Source: Suttonella ornithocola | GTDB lineage: Bacteria > Pseudomonadota > Gammaproteobacteria > Cardiobacteriales > Cardiobacteriaceae | Length of the DNA: 32,126 nt | Assembly: GCF_001889065.1 (NCBI RefSeq) | Contig: NZ_LWHB01000021.1 | Coordinates: 1 to 32,126 of the forward strand | Direction of reading: 5' to 3' | Translations under genes and position numbers: made by a program | Shown here: positions 15,356-24,024 of the stretch, piece by piece | Numbering within the stretch: the stretch's first letter is position 1 | How the letters are laid out: each line of letters starts with the position of its first letter | Notes under the pieces: generated by a model | Databases searched by the model: none | What the model was told of the DNA's origin: nothing | Seen by the model: the letters and a program-made list of their open reading frames with translations, nothing else

Positions 15356-16696
15356 ATGTTTGAAAAAGTCCTCATTGCTAACCGAGGTGAAATTGCCTTA
15401 CGTATTTTACGCGCCTGTCGAGAATTAGGCATTCAAACCGTTGCTGTTCACTCAAAGCCCGATGCAGATTTAAAACACGTTCTTTTTGCAGACGAGTCTG
15501 TCTGTATCGGTCCAGCAGCTTCAAGCGAAAGCTATCTCAATATGCCTGCATTGATTGCCGCCGCAGAAGTTACTAATGCTGATGCTATCCATCCGGGATA
15601 TGGATTTCTTTCGGAAAATGCGGATTTTGCTGAACGCGTAGAAGAATCCGGTTTTACCTTTATCGGACCAAAAGCCGAAACCATTCGAATGATGGGCGAT
15701 AAAGTAGAAGCCATTAAAGCCATGAAAGCAGCCGGCATTCCTTGTGTTCCGGGTTCTGACGGTCCCTTAGGTAATGACCCCAAAGAAATTAAAAAAATTG
15801 CTAAAAAAATTGGCTATCCCGTTATCGTTAAAGCTGCGGGTGGTGGCGGTGGACGAGGCATGCGCGTTGTCCGCAGTGAAGAAGAAGTCGTTGAAGCCGT
15901 AAAACTCACAAAAACTGAAGCCAAACAAGCCTTTGGTAATGACATGGTTTATATGGAAAAATTTTTAGAAACCCCTCGCCATGTTGAAATACAAGTATTA
16001 GCTGATAAACACGGTAACGCTATCCATTTAGGCGAACGCGATTGCTCCTTACAACGTCGACATCAAAAAGTCATTGAAGAAGCGCCTGCACCCGGCATCA
16101 CTGCTAAACAACGAGAAGAAATCGGGAAAATCTGTACCGATGCCTGTAAGCGAATTGGCTATATAGGCGCTGGAACATTTGAATTTCTCTATGAAAATGG
16201 ACAATTCTACTTTATCGAAATGAATACTCGCGTACAAGTCGAACATCCGGTAACAGAAATGATTACTGGTGTAGATATTGTTCGAGAACAATTACGCATT
16301 GCTGCTGGCGAACCGCTATCGTATAAGCAAGAAGACATTCAAATTAACGGTCATGCCATCGAATGCCGAATTAACGCCGAAGATCCTCGTTCCTTTATCC
16401 CTTCTCCAGGTAAAATTACAGAATATCATCCACCCGGTGGCTTAGGTGTTCGAGTTGAGTCACATCTTTATAATGATTATAGCGTTCCGCCTTATTACGA
16501 CTCTATGATCGCTAAGCTTATTACTTGGGGAGAAACTAGAGAGACCGCTATCGCTAGAATGCAAATGGCGCTTTCTGAAATGATTATCGAAGGAATTAAA
16601 ACAAATATTCCTTTACATAGAGATTTATTAGAAGATCCACAAGTGAGAAAAGGCGGTATGGATATTCACTACCTAGAACATAAACTGGGATTGTAA
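15356..16696 (+). CDS. accC: biotin carboxylase subunit of acetyl-CoA carboxylase
   Basis: The 446-aa ATP-grasp enzyme carboxylates biotin on AccB using ATP and bicarbonate. It starts MFEKVLIANRGEIALRILRA (pre-ATP-grasp domain), then IHPGYGFLSENADFAE, and the glycine-rich lid AAGGGGGRGMRVV (about 160-172). The metal and substrate residues follow in RHVEIQVLAD, GERDCSLQRRHQKVIEEAPAP and FIEMNTRVQVEHPVTE, ending with the C-terminal domain HAIECRINAEDP. Length and all signature residues are normal. CGGAGG precedes ATG 15356. A family A element (16706) begins nine bases after the stop codon. Confidence 0.97.
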   Translation: MFEKVLIANRGEIALRILRACRELGIQTVAVHSKPDADLKHVLFADESVCIGPAASSESYLNMPALIAAAEVTNADAIHPGYGFLSENADFAERVEESGFTFIGPKAETIRMMGDKVEAIKAMKAAGIPCVPGSDGPLGNDPKEIKKIAKKIGYPVIVKAAGGGGGRGMRVVRSEEEVVEAVKLTKTEAKQAFGNDMVYMEKFLETPRHVEIQVLADKHGNAIHLGERDCSLQRRHQKVIEEAPAPGITAKQREEIGKICTDACKRIGYIGAGTFEFLYENGQFYFIEMNTRVQVEHPVTEMITGVDIVREQLRIAAGEPLSYKQEDIQINGHAIECRINAEDPRSFIPSPGKITEYHPPGGLGVRVESHLYNDYSVPPYYDSMIAKLITWGETRETAIARMQMALSEMIIEGIKTNIPLHRDLLEDPQVRKGGMDIHYLEHKLGL

Positions 16697-16705
16697 CACC
16701 GAGTA

Positions 16706-16811
16706 TATAGCCAACTTCCCAAAAAATACATACGATACTTAGAGATAGGATGCTGTTTTCAAAGTAGATATTGAGTTAACGTTGTACGTATTTTTTGGGA
16801 AGTTGGCTATA
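16706..16811. repeat. family A element, near-perfect copy
   Basis: 106 bp whose ends are 28-bp inverted repeats differing at one position (TATAGCCAACTTCCCAAAAA at each end). Its reverse complement aligns along the full length with the copy at 26486-26591. It encodes no protein and lies between the convergent accC and cpoB genes. It would fold into a long hairpin if transcribed. The 225-base gap holds only this and the terminator. Confidence 0.9.
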
Positions 16812-16857
16812 GCGATTTTATTTTAGTAGAAGTTCTGTTTTTTATCTGATTGCAATA

Positions 16858-16889
16858 TAAAAAAGCCGCTGTAAAAAACAGCGACTTTT
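16858..16889 (-). terminator. terminator of the tol-pal operon
   Basis: On the minus strand CGCTGT and ACAGCG, extended by AAAA-TTTT pairing around one mismatch, form a stem followed by a T-rich tract (GGCTTTTTTATA). It lies 34 bases past the cpoB stop codon and could also work for plus-strand transcripts from accC. Confidence 0.7.
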
Positions 16890-16922
16890 ACTCTCATAAT
16901 CAAAAATCATTTTTCAAGCAAA

Positions 16923-17513
16923 TTACTGAATCGCGCTAACGCCTTGCGCTTTTAATACTTCTGCGTCAGCATTTCTACCAATAGCTTTTAAAGAAGTAAT
17001 GAGTTTTCTCAATGCAGCGTTTGTTTTATCGCTTTCTGGCATATTTTTTAAGAACGTCCCAAAATAGCGCTGTGCTTCCTGATAGTTACGCTTTGAATAA
17101 TAAGCATCCCCAATCCAATATTGTGCCAATGCCGCTTCTTGTCCTGTTACACCCGTTTGTAAAAACTGCTGAAATCCGGCGATAGCGCCATCAATATCAC
17201 CCGCACGATAGAGCTGTAAAGCATCTTCATAACCACCTGTTGGTTGAGCAGAAACGACTGTACCCGGAGAAATATTATTCTGATAATAATCGCCACGACT
17301 ATTCCCCGCATCAACAGCAACGACACCAGAAGGAATGCGTCCTTGCTTAGATTGTTCTAGTTGCTGTTGCAAGCCCTGATTTTCAGCACGTAAATCAATC
17401 ACTTGGTTTTTTAGATTTTGTATCGTCATTTGATTTTGCACTAAAACATCGCGGTTACTAGCACAACCACTAACAACAACGATCATTGATAAAAAAACCA
17501 CTAATTTCTTCAT
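16923..17513 (-). CDS. cpoB: Tol-Pal associated periplasmic protein CpoB (YbgF)
   Basis: The 196-aa protein coordinates outer-membrane constriction with septal peptidoglycan synthesis in the Tol-Pal system. A signal segment is followed by a coiled-coil trimerisation region (about 24-58, QNLKNQVIDLRAENQGLQQQ). A flexible linker then leads to a C-terminal TPR domain (about 92-190) with YEDALQLYRAGDIDGAIAGF and AQYWIGDAYYSKRNYQEAQR. The N-terminus ends VVVSGCASN, a usable lipobox (Cys17, with Ala at +2). It may therefore be an outer-membrane lipoprotein, whereas E. coli CpoB is soluble. It is the last gene of the tol-pal operon, starting 10 bases after pal. Confidence 0.9.
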   Translation of the reverse strand: MKKLVVFLSMIVVVSGCASNRDVLVQNQMTIQNLKNQVIDLRAENQGLQQQLEQSKQGRIPSGVVAVDAGNSRGDYYQNNISPGTVVSAQPTGGYEDALQLYRAGDIDGAIAGFQQFLQTGVTGQEAALAQYWIGDAYYSKRNYQEAQRYFGTFLKNMPESDKTNAALRKLITSLKAIGRNADAEVLKAQGVSAIQ

Positions 17514-17522
17514 TTTTTTACC

Positions 17523-18128
17523 TTAGTAAATAATTACAACTCGACGATTTTTTGCATAACAGCTTTCATTTGAGCAAAATGCAGCCGGACGCTCCTCTCC
17601 ATAACTCAGCACCCGCATTTGACCTGAACGGACGCCTTCTTGCTCAAAAATTCTGCGCACAGAATATGCTCGACGCTCACCCAAACCAACATTATATTCA
17701 CGGCTTCCGCGCTCATCTGTATGTCCTTCTAGGACTACTCGCGTTTGCGGGTTGGCGCGTAAATAGCGTGCATGTTCGCGCACCACAGCGGCAGAACGAT
17801 TATCTAACTTAGCACTATCATAAGAGAAGTAAATTACTCTATCTTTTCCACTAGAACTTGGACCACCTACAACATTTACACCGTAAGTAGGGTCTTCATA
17901 AAAGTCTCCTAACCCTGCTTGAGCATTATAATTTTGATTACCTGCTCCATAAATATTACCCCCTTGAGTGGGCATATAAGTGTTATCACCATAAACAGCA
18001 CCGTCGCCATAAACAGCACTACCATCTTCAGCGACACCACTAGCACCATCAGCACTATAAGGTTTTGCACAGCCAGCTAGCATCATAACCAAAGCTACCA
18101 ACCATAATAATTTTTTATTCAATTTCAT
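17523..18128 (-). CDS. pal: peptidoglycan-associated lipoprotein Pal
   Basis: The 201-aa outer-membrane lipoprotein anchors the envelope to peptidoglycan and binds TolB. Start at 18128 (MKLNKKLLWLVALVMMLAGC) gives a standard lipoprotein signal with Cys20. An upstream in-frame ATG would add ten residues and is rejected. A Gly/Tyr/Asn-rich linker (about 30-85) is unusually long and repetitive (AVYGDGAVYGDNTY). The OmpA-C domain follows with VIYFSYDSAKLD, VVLEGHTDERGSREYNVGLG (diaminopimelate-binding Asp and Arg region) and RVLSYGEERP. It lies between tolB and cpoB. Confidence 0.95.
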   Translation of the reverse strand: MKLNKKLLWLVALVMMLAGCAKPYSADGASGVAEDGSAVYGDGAVYGDNTYMPTQGGNIYGAGNQNYNAQAGLGDFYEDPTYGVNVVGGPSSSGKDRVIYFSYDSAKLDNRSAAVVREHARYLRANPQTRVVLEGHTDERGSREYNVGLGERRAYSVRRIFEQEGVRSGQMRVLSYGEERPAAFCSNESCYAKNRRVVIIY

Positions 18129-18163
18129 AAATTTTCCTATAAAAATAACGGATAACAAATTTA

Positions 18164-19438
18164 CTAACGTCTATCAGGCGCCCAAGCAGGATCTCGTAAA
18201 CGACCTGACGGATCGGATAAAGTCTGGACGACCTGACCTTTAAGATTGATCATTTTCAAAACACTTCGCCCCCCTTCAATAGCGGTATACATTAGTAATT
18301 CACCATTAGGCGCGAAGGTTGCTCCCTCGTCCAATCTTCCATTTGTCAAGGCGCTAAATCGCCCATTTTGTAAGTTATATAATCCGATTTGGTATCCACC
18401 ACCACTTTGGCGTGTTAACGCAAGGTATTTTCCGTCTGGAGATAATTCTGCATTGCTGCTGTAGTTTCCACCAACTACTGCTCTTTGCACCCCTCCACCA
18501 CCACGATTCATCCGATAAATTTGAGGCGTACCGGCTCTATCTGAAGTAAAGTAAATTGTCCGACCGTCTGGTGAAAATGTGGGTTCTGTATCAATAGAAG
18601 CATTATTAGTCAAACGATGTAATACTCCACTGCCAACATCTACCAAATAAATATCCATATTCCCATTCGCATCTGCTTGAGAAATAGCTAACTGACGACC
18701 GTCTGGCGACCATGAAGGTGCACTACTGGTTCCCTCAGTTCTCACAACAACACGAGCGCCTCCGCCAGATGCACTCTGCACCACAATTTGTGCATGATTA
18801 TTTGCATAAGTCATATAAGCAATTTGGCGACTGTCTGGTGCCCATGAAGGCGAGAGGATTGGTTGGTTTCCACTGGCAATCTCTCGACGATTACCACCAT
18901 CAGCATCAGAAACTATTAAGCTATAACGACGATTTTTTCCTCTCACCTGCTCTAAAACATAAGCAACTTGTGTACCAAAAGCTCCTCGTTTACCCGTTAG
19001 TTTCTCTAATATTAAATCGGCTGCAGCGTGTGCTAATTGGCGAGTATTAGCTCCTCTTAGCTCTTCATTAAATAGAACCGCCTGATTATTGGTCTGATTT
19101 AACACAAATTGCGCACGAGCATTAGTGCCTCTTTGAAGGACTCTGCCTAGAACAATGTAATTTGCACCTAATTGCTGAAATTCTGGATAATTGATTTCTG
19201 CTGGCGATTTCGGACGACTAGGAAACTTATCAGGAGAAATGGGTTGAAAAAATCCTGATTTATGTAAATCACTAGCAATAATATAGTCTATTTTATCGCC
19301 CTGATCATTTTGTACTGGGACAACTGCAATTGGCTGCGCAGCGCGTTTTTGTGCTTCTGGAATATTTATACTGACTTGCGCTACAGCCCAAGCCGTTGGT
19401 AAGAAACAGGCTAATGCGAATAGTTTTAATCGATTCAT
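18164..19438 (-). CDS. tolB: Tol-Pal periplasmic protein TolB
   Basis: The 424-aa periplasmic protein links TolA and Pal. A signal peptide (MNRLKLFALACFLPTAWAVA) precedes VSINIP, the N-terminal TolA-interacting strand. A domain of about 130 residues (IDYIIASDLHKSGFFQPISP and on) follows. The six-bladed beta-propeller then shows repeated WAPD or SPDG turns: LSPSWAPDSRQIAYMT, SAPSWSPDGRQLAIS, TEPTFSPDGRTIYFTS, NAELSPDGKYLALTR, and EGATFAPNGELLMYT. Length is typical. It lies 90 bases after tolA and 35 bases before pal. Confidence 0.95.
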   Translation of the reverse strand: MNRLKLFALACFLPTAWAVAQVSINIPEAQKRAAQPIAVVPVQNDQGDKIDYIIASDLHKSGFFQPISPDKFPSRPKSPAEINYPEFQQLGANYIVLGRVLQRGTNARAQFVLNQTNNQAVLFNEELRGANTRQLAHAAADLILEKLTGKRGAFGTQVAYVLEQVRGKNRRYSLIVSDADGGNRREIASGNQPILSPSWAPDSRQIAYMTYANNHAQIVVQSASGGGARVVVRTEGTSSAPSWSPDGRQLAISQADANGNMDIYLVDVGSGVLHRLTNNASIDTEPTFSPDGRTIYFTSDRAGTPQIYRMNRGGGGVQRAVVGGNYSSNAELSPDGKYLALTRQSGGGYQIGLYNLQNGRFSALTNGRLDEGATFAPNGELLMYTAIEGGRSVLKMINLKGQVVQTLSDPSGRLRDPAWAPDRR

Positions 19439-19528
19439 AAAAAGAATCCTTATCTATTAGAAAATAGGAATGATAAATTGTAGCAGCTTATGACTACTAG
19501 GAAAATAAAGTTTTCTAACTTCAATTTT

Positions 19529-20615
19529 TTAGAAATTTAACTCGACTCCTTCTTTTAAAAGTATTTTTAGGAGTTCTGTGTTATTTGGCATAGGCAGAGG
19601 CGCTGCTGCTCTCACTGCTGTTAATACCGAATTATCATATAAACGATTACCGCTTCTTTCGGTAATACGTACATCAGAAATATTCCCTTTTTTATCCAAG
19701 CGAATAAAAACTTTTGCGTGTAAATTATCTGGCACACCTTGTGGCATTATCCAACCACTCCAGACTTTTGCTGTTACTGCTGCAATAAAAGCTTGAGTAG
19801 CAGCATCTAGCGCAGCTTTATCCGCAGCTTGAGCAGCTGCTTGTTGTTTATCATCAAAACTAGACAATGATAGCGAAGGCGCACTAATTGCGGCTAACTT
19901 TGCCGCTTCTTCTGCTTTTTTCGCCTTTATTGCGGCTTCTTTTGCTCTTTTTTCTGCTAAAGCCTTACGTTTCGCCGCCGCTTCTCGAGCTGCTTTTTCT
20001 TTTGCCGCTTTTTGTTGTGCTAATGTCTTTGCTTTTTGCTGTTCTTCTTTTTTCTTTGCAGCTAATTTTTCAGCTTTTTCTTTTTCTATCTTTTGTTTTG
20101 CGGCTTTTTTCTGAGCTGCGATTTTAGCGGCTTTCTCTTGTGCTGCTTTTTCTGCGGCTTGTTGCTTAGCCATTTCTGCCTTTTTTTTTCGCCTCTTCAG
20201 CTTTACGTTTTTCTTCAGCTGCTTTTTTCTGAGCTTCTTCCGTTTTGCGCTTTGCTTCTTCTGCGCGTCGCTTTTCTTCAACTGCTTTACGTTTAGCCGC
20301 TTCTTCAGCACGGCGTTTTTCTTCTGCTGCTCGACGTTTTGCTTCTTGCTCCGCACGAATTTTAGCCAGATGCGCTTCTTCAATCGCCCGTTTTTTTGCT
20401 TCTATGGTATCAAGTCGTTTTTGTAAATCTTGTGCAGTAACCACTTTTGCTTGCACAGGTTGCCCAATTGATGGCAATGGGGTATTTGAGAAAAATTCTG
20501 GTAATAAAGTTTCTCGATGATACCAAAGAATAAAAGCAGAAAGCATCAGTCCTAAGCCAACAAAAATGCCTCCAACGAAGTTTTCTATCCAGCGTCGTTT
20601 TCTAATGGCTGACAT
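19529..20615 (-). pseudogene. tolA: tolA, split by a +1 base in a nine-A tract (frameshift or slippage)
   Basis: TolA spans the periplasm from the TolQR motor to TolB/Pal. Frame one (from ATG 20615) encodes the cytoplasmic tail, the membrane anchor (about 13-32, FVGGIFVGLGLMLSAFILWY) and the first half of the Lys/Glu/Ala-rich helical rod. It stops at 20166 after AEEAKKKGRNG. Frame two continues the rod (KAEMAKQQAAEKAAQEKAAK and on). It ends in a TolA domain III with WSGWIMPQGVPDN, VRITERSGNRLYDNSV and the C-terminal LLKEGVELNF. Both frames join if one A is removed from the nine A residues at 20181-20189 (minus strand). A full-length 361-aa protein is then predicted. Sequencing error, phase variation or programmed transcript slippage are all possible. 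tolA overlaps tolR as TAATG. Confidence 0.85.
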
Positions 20616-21073
20616 TATTGACTATCTTCTTCCGGAAGCTGGCTAGATAAATTCACCTGTCGCGCTCCCGCTGCACGCAAATAGTCAATCCCTCGCACGA
20701 CAGCCGCATAATTGACCTTAGCATCTCCACTCACATAAACATCAATCTGTGGATGGGCTTTTAGATATTCATTTGCCTGTGCAACAATTTGTCCTTCTGA
20801 TAAAGGATTCTCAGGAGTAGCTGAAATATTAAGATAAAAAGTACTGTTTTCATCTATTGTTAAAATCAAGGGTAAAGTTAAATCATTAGGATCGTTATCT
20901 GTTTCCGAACTACTATTTTCTTCACTCACAGTTGGCAAATTCACTTCCACACTTCGCTGAATTAACGGTGTTGCAATCATAAAAATTACTAATAATACTA
21001 ACATCACGTCGATATAAGGAACGACGTTCATCTCTGCTTTAACCCGACGGCTTCGACGATTTTTACGACTCAT
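20615..21073 (-). CDS. tolR: Tol-Pal energising protein TolR
   Basis: The 152-aa inner-membrane protein forms the proton-driven TolQR motor. The N-terminus is Lys/Arg-rich (MSRKNRRSRRVKAEMNVVPY). The single membrane helix follows as IDVMLVLLVIFMIATPLI, carrying the proton-relay Asp in PYIDVMLVLLVI. The periplasmic part has the ExbD/TolR pattern VEVNLPTVSEE, LILTIDENSTFYLN, and VYVSGDAKVNYAAVVRGIDY. TAATG overlaps exist with both tolQ (upstream) and tolA (downstream), so translation is coupled. A Ser/Glu/Asp-rich insert at about 48-62 is somewhat longer than in E. coli. Confidence 0.95.
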   Translation of the reverse strand: MSRKNRRSRRVKAEMNVVPYIDVMLVLLVIFMIATPLIQRSVEVNLPTVSEENSSSETDNDPNDLTLPLILTIDENSTFYLNISATPENPLSEGQIVAQANEYLKAHPQIDVYVSGDAKVNYAAVVRGIDYLRAAGARQVNLSSQLPEEDSQ

Positions 21074-21765
21074 TAGCGATGTTTGATATGTTCGCGTGCA
21101 ACCAAAATTTGGCGTTGCAACAAATTGGAAAATTCTTCAATAAAGGCATCATATTCTGTATTGAGCGCTTCAGATTTATTGATAAAATAGTTATAAGATA
21201 ATACAGAAGGAATAGCGGCAATTAAACCTATTGCAGTAGCAATCAACGCTTCTGCTATACCCGGCGCGACGCTATTGATACTAGTTTGGTGTGCTGCTCC
21301 CAGCCCAATAAATGACGTCATAATGCCGTAAACGGTTCCTAACAATCCAATATACGGTGCAGAAGAACCAAAAGTTGCTAATACATTTAGCCAACTTTCT
21401 TGCTCAGCACTTTCTCGACAAGCAGCTGCTTCCATTGCTCGGCGACAGTTTTTAACAATCATATCCGGTTCATTTAAATTATTACCGCGAAATTGTCCAA
21501 ACTCATAAAATCCATGCACAAACAGACTTGCTAGCGCTTCTGGTCGCTGATTTTCATATTCCTCATAAAGGGTCTGCAAAGCTGTACCAGACCAAAAATC
21601 TTGCTCAAACTTTTTACGCTTAATATTTAAGCGCTTAAATTGAACAATTTTTTTGCCCGTAATAAATAGAGTTGTCAAAAACATTACAAATAACGTCAGC
21701 ATGATAAGCTGCACAAAAAAGCTAGCATTTGCAATTAAATGACTAATGGATAATTCTGATACCAA
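21073..21765 (-). CDS. tolQ: Tol-Pal proton channel protein TolQ
   Basis: The 230-aa inner-membrane protein has three membrane helices (about 10-35, 130-155 and 165-190). The MotA/TolQ/ExbB core reads VLATFGSSAPYIGLLGTVYGIMTSF and GIAEALIATAIGLIAAIPSVLSYNYF. TTG 21765 is taken as start because AAGGAG ends six bases before it and the resulting N-terminus (MVSELSISHLIANASFFVQL) aligns with known TolQ length. The ATG at 21786 would place that ribosome site inside the gene. It is the first tol gene, 101 bases from ruvB. The thioesterase gene ybgC, often found here, is missing. Confidence 0.93.
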   Translation of the reverse strand: MVSELSISHLIANASFFVQLIMLTLFVMFLTTLFITGKKIVQFKRLNIKRKKFEQDFWSGTALQTLYEEYENQRPEALASLFVHGFYEFGQFRGNNLNEPDMIVKNCRRAMEAAACRESAEQESWLNVLATFGSSAPYIGLLGTVYGIMTSFIGLGAAHQTSINSVAPGIAEALIATAIGLIAAIPSVLSYNYFINKSEALNTEYDAFIEEFSNLLQRQILVAREHIKHR

Positions 21766-21866
21766 AGAAATCTCCTTATATCGCATATCAAGCGAAGTAA
21801 AAAATAATCATACTCTGCCACTTAAATTCATATCATTACCAATTTTGTAATATTGTATTCAAAGCT

Positions 21867-22877
21867 TTACTCTTCTGGTTGCTCAATCCCTAAATGTTGA
21901 TAGGCATTCATCGTTGCGATTCGCCCTCTAGGCGTTCGCTGAATAAATCCTTGTTGGATTAAATAAGGCTCTACCACATCTTCTAAAGTGCCTCTTTCTT
22001 CACCAACTGAAGCAGAAAGCGTTTCAATTCCAGCAGGCCCACCGCCAAAATGACGGATAAGCCTTTCAATCATACGTCTATCTAATTCATCCAAGCCTAA
22101 TGGATCAATATTAAGCAGTCTCAAGGCTTCATCTGCGATTTGTTGGCTCACTCTACCACCACCACGAACATCGGCATAATCTCTCACTCGACGTAAAAGA
22201 CGATTTGCAATTCTCGGTGTTCCTCGAGAACGCTTACCAATTTCCGCTGCCCCTTCTGCCTCAATAGAAACTCCTAATAAACTGGCTGCGCGCAAAACAA
22301 TCTGCGTTAATTCTGTTGGCGAATAATATTGCAGATGATGACTAATACCAAAACGATCTCTTAATGGCGCGGTTAATAATCCGCTTCTCGTTGTCGCACC
22401 TACCAAAGTAAAAGGTTGTAAATCCACTTTTATTGCACGAGCTGCTGGACCTTCCCCAATCATAATATCAATTTGATAATCTTCCATCGCGGGATAAAGC
22501 ACTTCCTCTATTGCTGGCGACAGACGATGTATTTCATCAATAAAAAGCACATCGTTGCGCTCAAGATTGGTGAGTAAAGCCGCTAAATCGCCTGCTTTTT
22601 CCAAAATTGGCCCAGAAGTTTGCCTTAAATTTACACCCAACTCACTAGCAATAATCGCTGCCAAAGTCGTTTTCCCTAAACCGGGTGGACCAAATAATAA
22701 AACATGGTCTAGCGCTTCACCACGCCCTAATGCTGCCTCAATAAAAATAGAAAGCTGCGCTTTTAATTCTTCTTGCCCAATATAATCTGCTAGTCGCTTA
22801 GGACGAACCGCCCTTTCAATACTACTTTCTTCGTTGCCTTGATGATGACCACTAACTAAACGATCTGACTCAATCAT
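21867..22877 (-). CDS. ruvB: Holliday junction branch-migration ATPase RuvB
   Basis: The 336-aa hexameric AAA+ motor drives branch migration with RuvA. Key motifs are Walker A FGPPGLGKTTLAA (about 62-74), Walker B VLFIDEIHRLSPAIEEVLYP, the sensor/arginine-finger region VGATTRSGLLTAPLRDRFGI, GTPRIANRLLRRVRDYA, and the winged-helix end RRMIERLIRHFGGGPAGIET. Length is as expected for the family. It shares ATGA with the end of ruvA, so the two are translationally coupled. It is the last gene of ruvCAB and leads into the tol-pal operon. Confidence 0.97.
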   Translation of the reverse strand: MIESDRLVSGHHQGNEESSIERAVRPKRLADYIGQEELKAQLSIFIEAALGRGEALDHVLLFGPPGLGKTTLAAIIASELGVNLRQTSGPILEKAGDLAALLTNLERNDVLFIDEIHRLSPAIEEVLYPAMEDYQIDIMIGEGPAARAIKVDLQPFTLVGATTRSGLLTAPLRDRFGISHHLQYYSPTELTQIVLRAASLLGVSIEAEGAAEIGKRSRGTPRIANRLLRRVRDYADVRGGGRVSQQIADEALRLLNIDPLGLDELDRRMIERLIRHFGGGPAGIETLSASVGEERGTLEDVVEPYLIQQGFIQRTPRGRIATMNAYQHLGIEQPEE

Positions 22878-23494
22878 TTCGCCCCCTGTAGTTTCAAAGC
22901 AAAGGCTATTTTAATTAAAGCAGCAGTATCTGCTTCTTCTCCTAACACTTTTACCGCCGCATCCACCAACTTTGCCGCCTCACTAGGTTTTAATTCTAAC
23001 GCAACCAATGCCTCTAACGCTTCCTGTGGTGCTACGTTAGAAAATTCAAGTGAATGACTTTCACCCAAATCCTTACCATTGATATTAGCGACTTGCTTAC
23101 CAACACGATCTTTCAAATCAATCAATAGACGCTCTGCCGTTTTTTTGCCAATACCGGGTAATTTAACCAATGCTGCACTATTTTGTTCGCGAATAGCCGT
23201 CACCAAACCGTCAACAGAAAAGCCAGATAAAATTAATAATCCTAGTTTAGGACCAATACCAGAAACACGAATTAACTCTCGAAACAAAGCGCGCTGGGCA
23301 AGCGTTGAAAAACCATATAAATATTGCCCATCTTCTCGCATAGCATGGTGAATAAAAAGCTCAGCAGTTTGCCCTTGGTGTAATTCTTCTATGACAGAAA
23401 CGGGTACGCTAATTTCATAACCCACGCCACCTACATTGAGCATCACCTGATTAGCCTGTTTAAAAACTACCGTGCCTTGCAACCAACCAATCAT
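22874..23494 (-). CDS. ruvA: Holliday junction DNA-binding protein RuvA
   Basis: The 206-aa protein tetramerises on four-way junctions and recruits RuvB. Start at 23494 gives MIGWLQGTVVFK, the standard family N-terminus. An ATG at 23506 adds four residues and is not favoured. Domain I is an OB fold (about 1-63, GGVGYEISVPVS). Domain II has two helix-hairpin-helix motifs (LIRVSGIGPKLGLLILSG and LVKLPGIGKKTAERLLIDLK). Domain III is a small RuvB-binding helical bundle (about 150-206). The start overlaps the ruvC stop as TAATG and its end overlaps ruvB as ATGA. Confidence 0.95.
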   Translation of the reverse strand: MIGWLQGTVVFKQANQVMLNVGGVGYEISVPVSVIEELHQGQTAELFIHHAMREDGQYLYGFSTLAQRALFRELIRVSGIGPKLGLLILSGFSVDGLVTAIREQNSAALVKLPGIGKKTAERLLIDLKDRVGKQVANINGKDLGESHSLEFSNVAPQEALEALVALELKPSEAAKLVDAAVKVLGEEADTAALIKIAFALKLQGAK

Positions 23495-24012
23495 TACTTC
23501 TCCCAAGCTTGAATTAAGCCACTTTTTCTTTGCATCACTGCTGTTTGTAAATGATGCGCATGCGTAAGCGCCACCGCCAACGCATCCGCTGCATCGCTTT
23601 GAATTTTACCTGTTTGATTAAGCAATAACTTAACCATATATTGCACTTGCGACTTATCAGCGCCACCTTTTCCTACAACCGCTTGTTTAATACTCTTGGC
23701 GGAATACTCTGAAACCGGTAATTGTGCTAATACTGCAGCACACAATGCCACACCTCTTGCTTGCCCTAGCTTTAATGCCGAGTTGGGATTTTTATGAACA
23801 AAAATGGCTTCTATTGCAAACTCCTGTGGTCGATAAATTCTCACTAACTCTTCTATTCCTTGATGAATCATCATCAAGCGAATAGGCATTTCCTCATTAG
23901 CCAGGCGAATACAACCAGAGTCAACATAGCTAACTTGCTGACCACGAACATCCACAATCCCATATCCCGTAACACGAGAGCCCGGATCAATACCAAGCAC
24001 ACGGCGCGACAT
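23494..24012 (-). CDS. ruvC: crossover junction endodeoxyribonuclease RuvC
   Basis: The 172-aa dimeric nuclease resolves Holliday junctions. The RNase H-like fold begins MSRRVLGIDPGSRVTGYGIV with the first catalytic Asp. FAIEAIFVHKNPNSALKLGQ supplies the second acid (Glu), and SDAADALAVALTHAHH the C-terminal Asp pair. ATG 24012 is used; a GTG two codons upstream is possible. No strong Shine-Dalgarno is visible, but the gene lies 12 bases after yebC. Translation is coupled to ruvA by TAATG. Confidence 0.95.
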   Translation of the reverse strand: MSRRVLGIDPGSRVTGYGIVDVRGQQVSYVDSGCIRLANEEMPIRLMMIHQGIEELVRIYRPQEFAIEAIFVHKNPNSALKLGQARGVALCAAVLAQLPVSEYSAKSIKQAVVGKGGADKSQVQYMVKLLLNQTGKIQSDAADALAVALTHAHHLQTAVMQRKSGLIQAWEK

Positions 24013-24024
24013 CGTCACAAGCTA

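Noticed and set aside
19888..20296. Leu/Phe-rich plus-strand frames opposite tolA
   Set aside because: They are antisense shadows of the Lys/Ala/Glu-rich TolA rod; no ribosome site or family.
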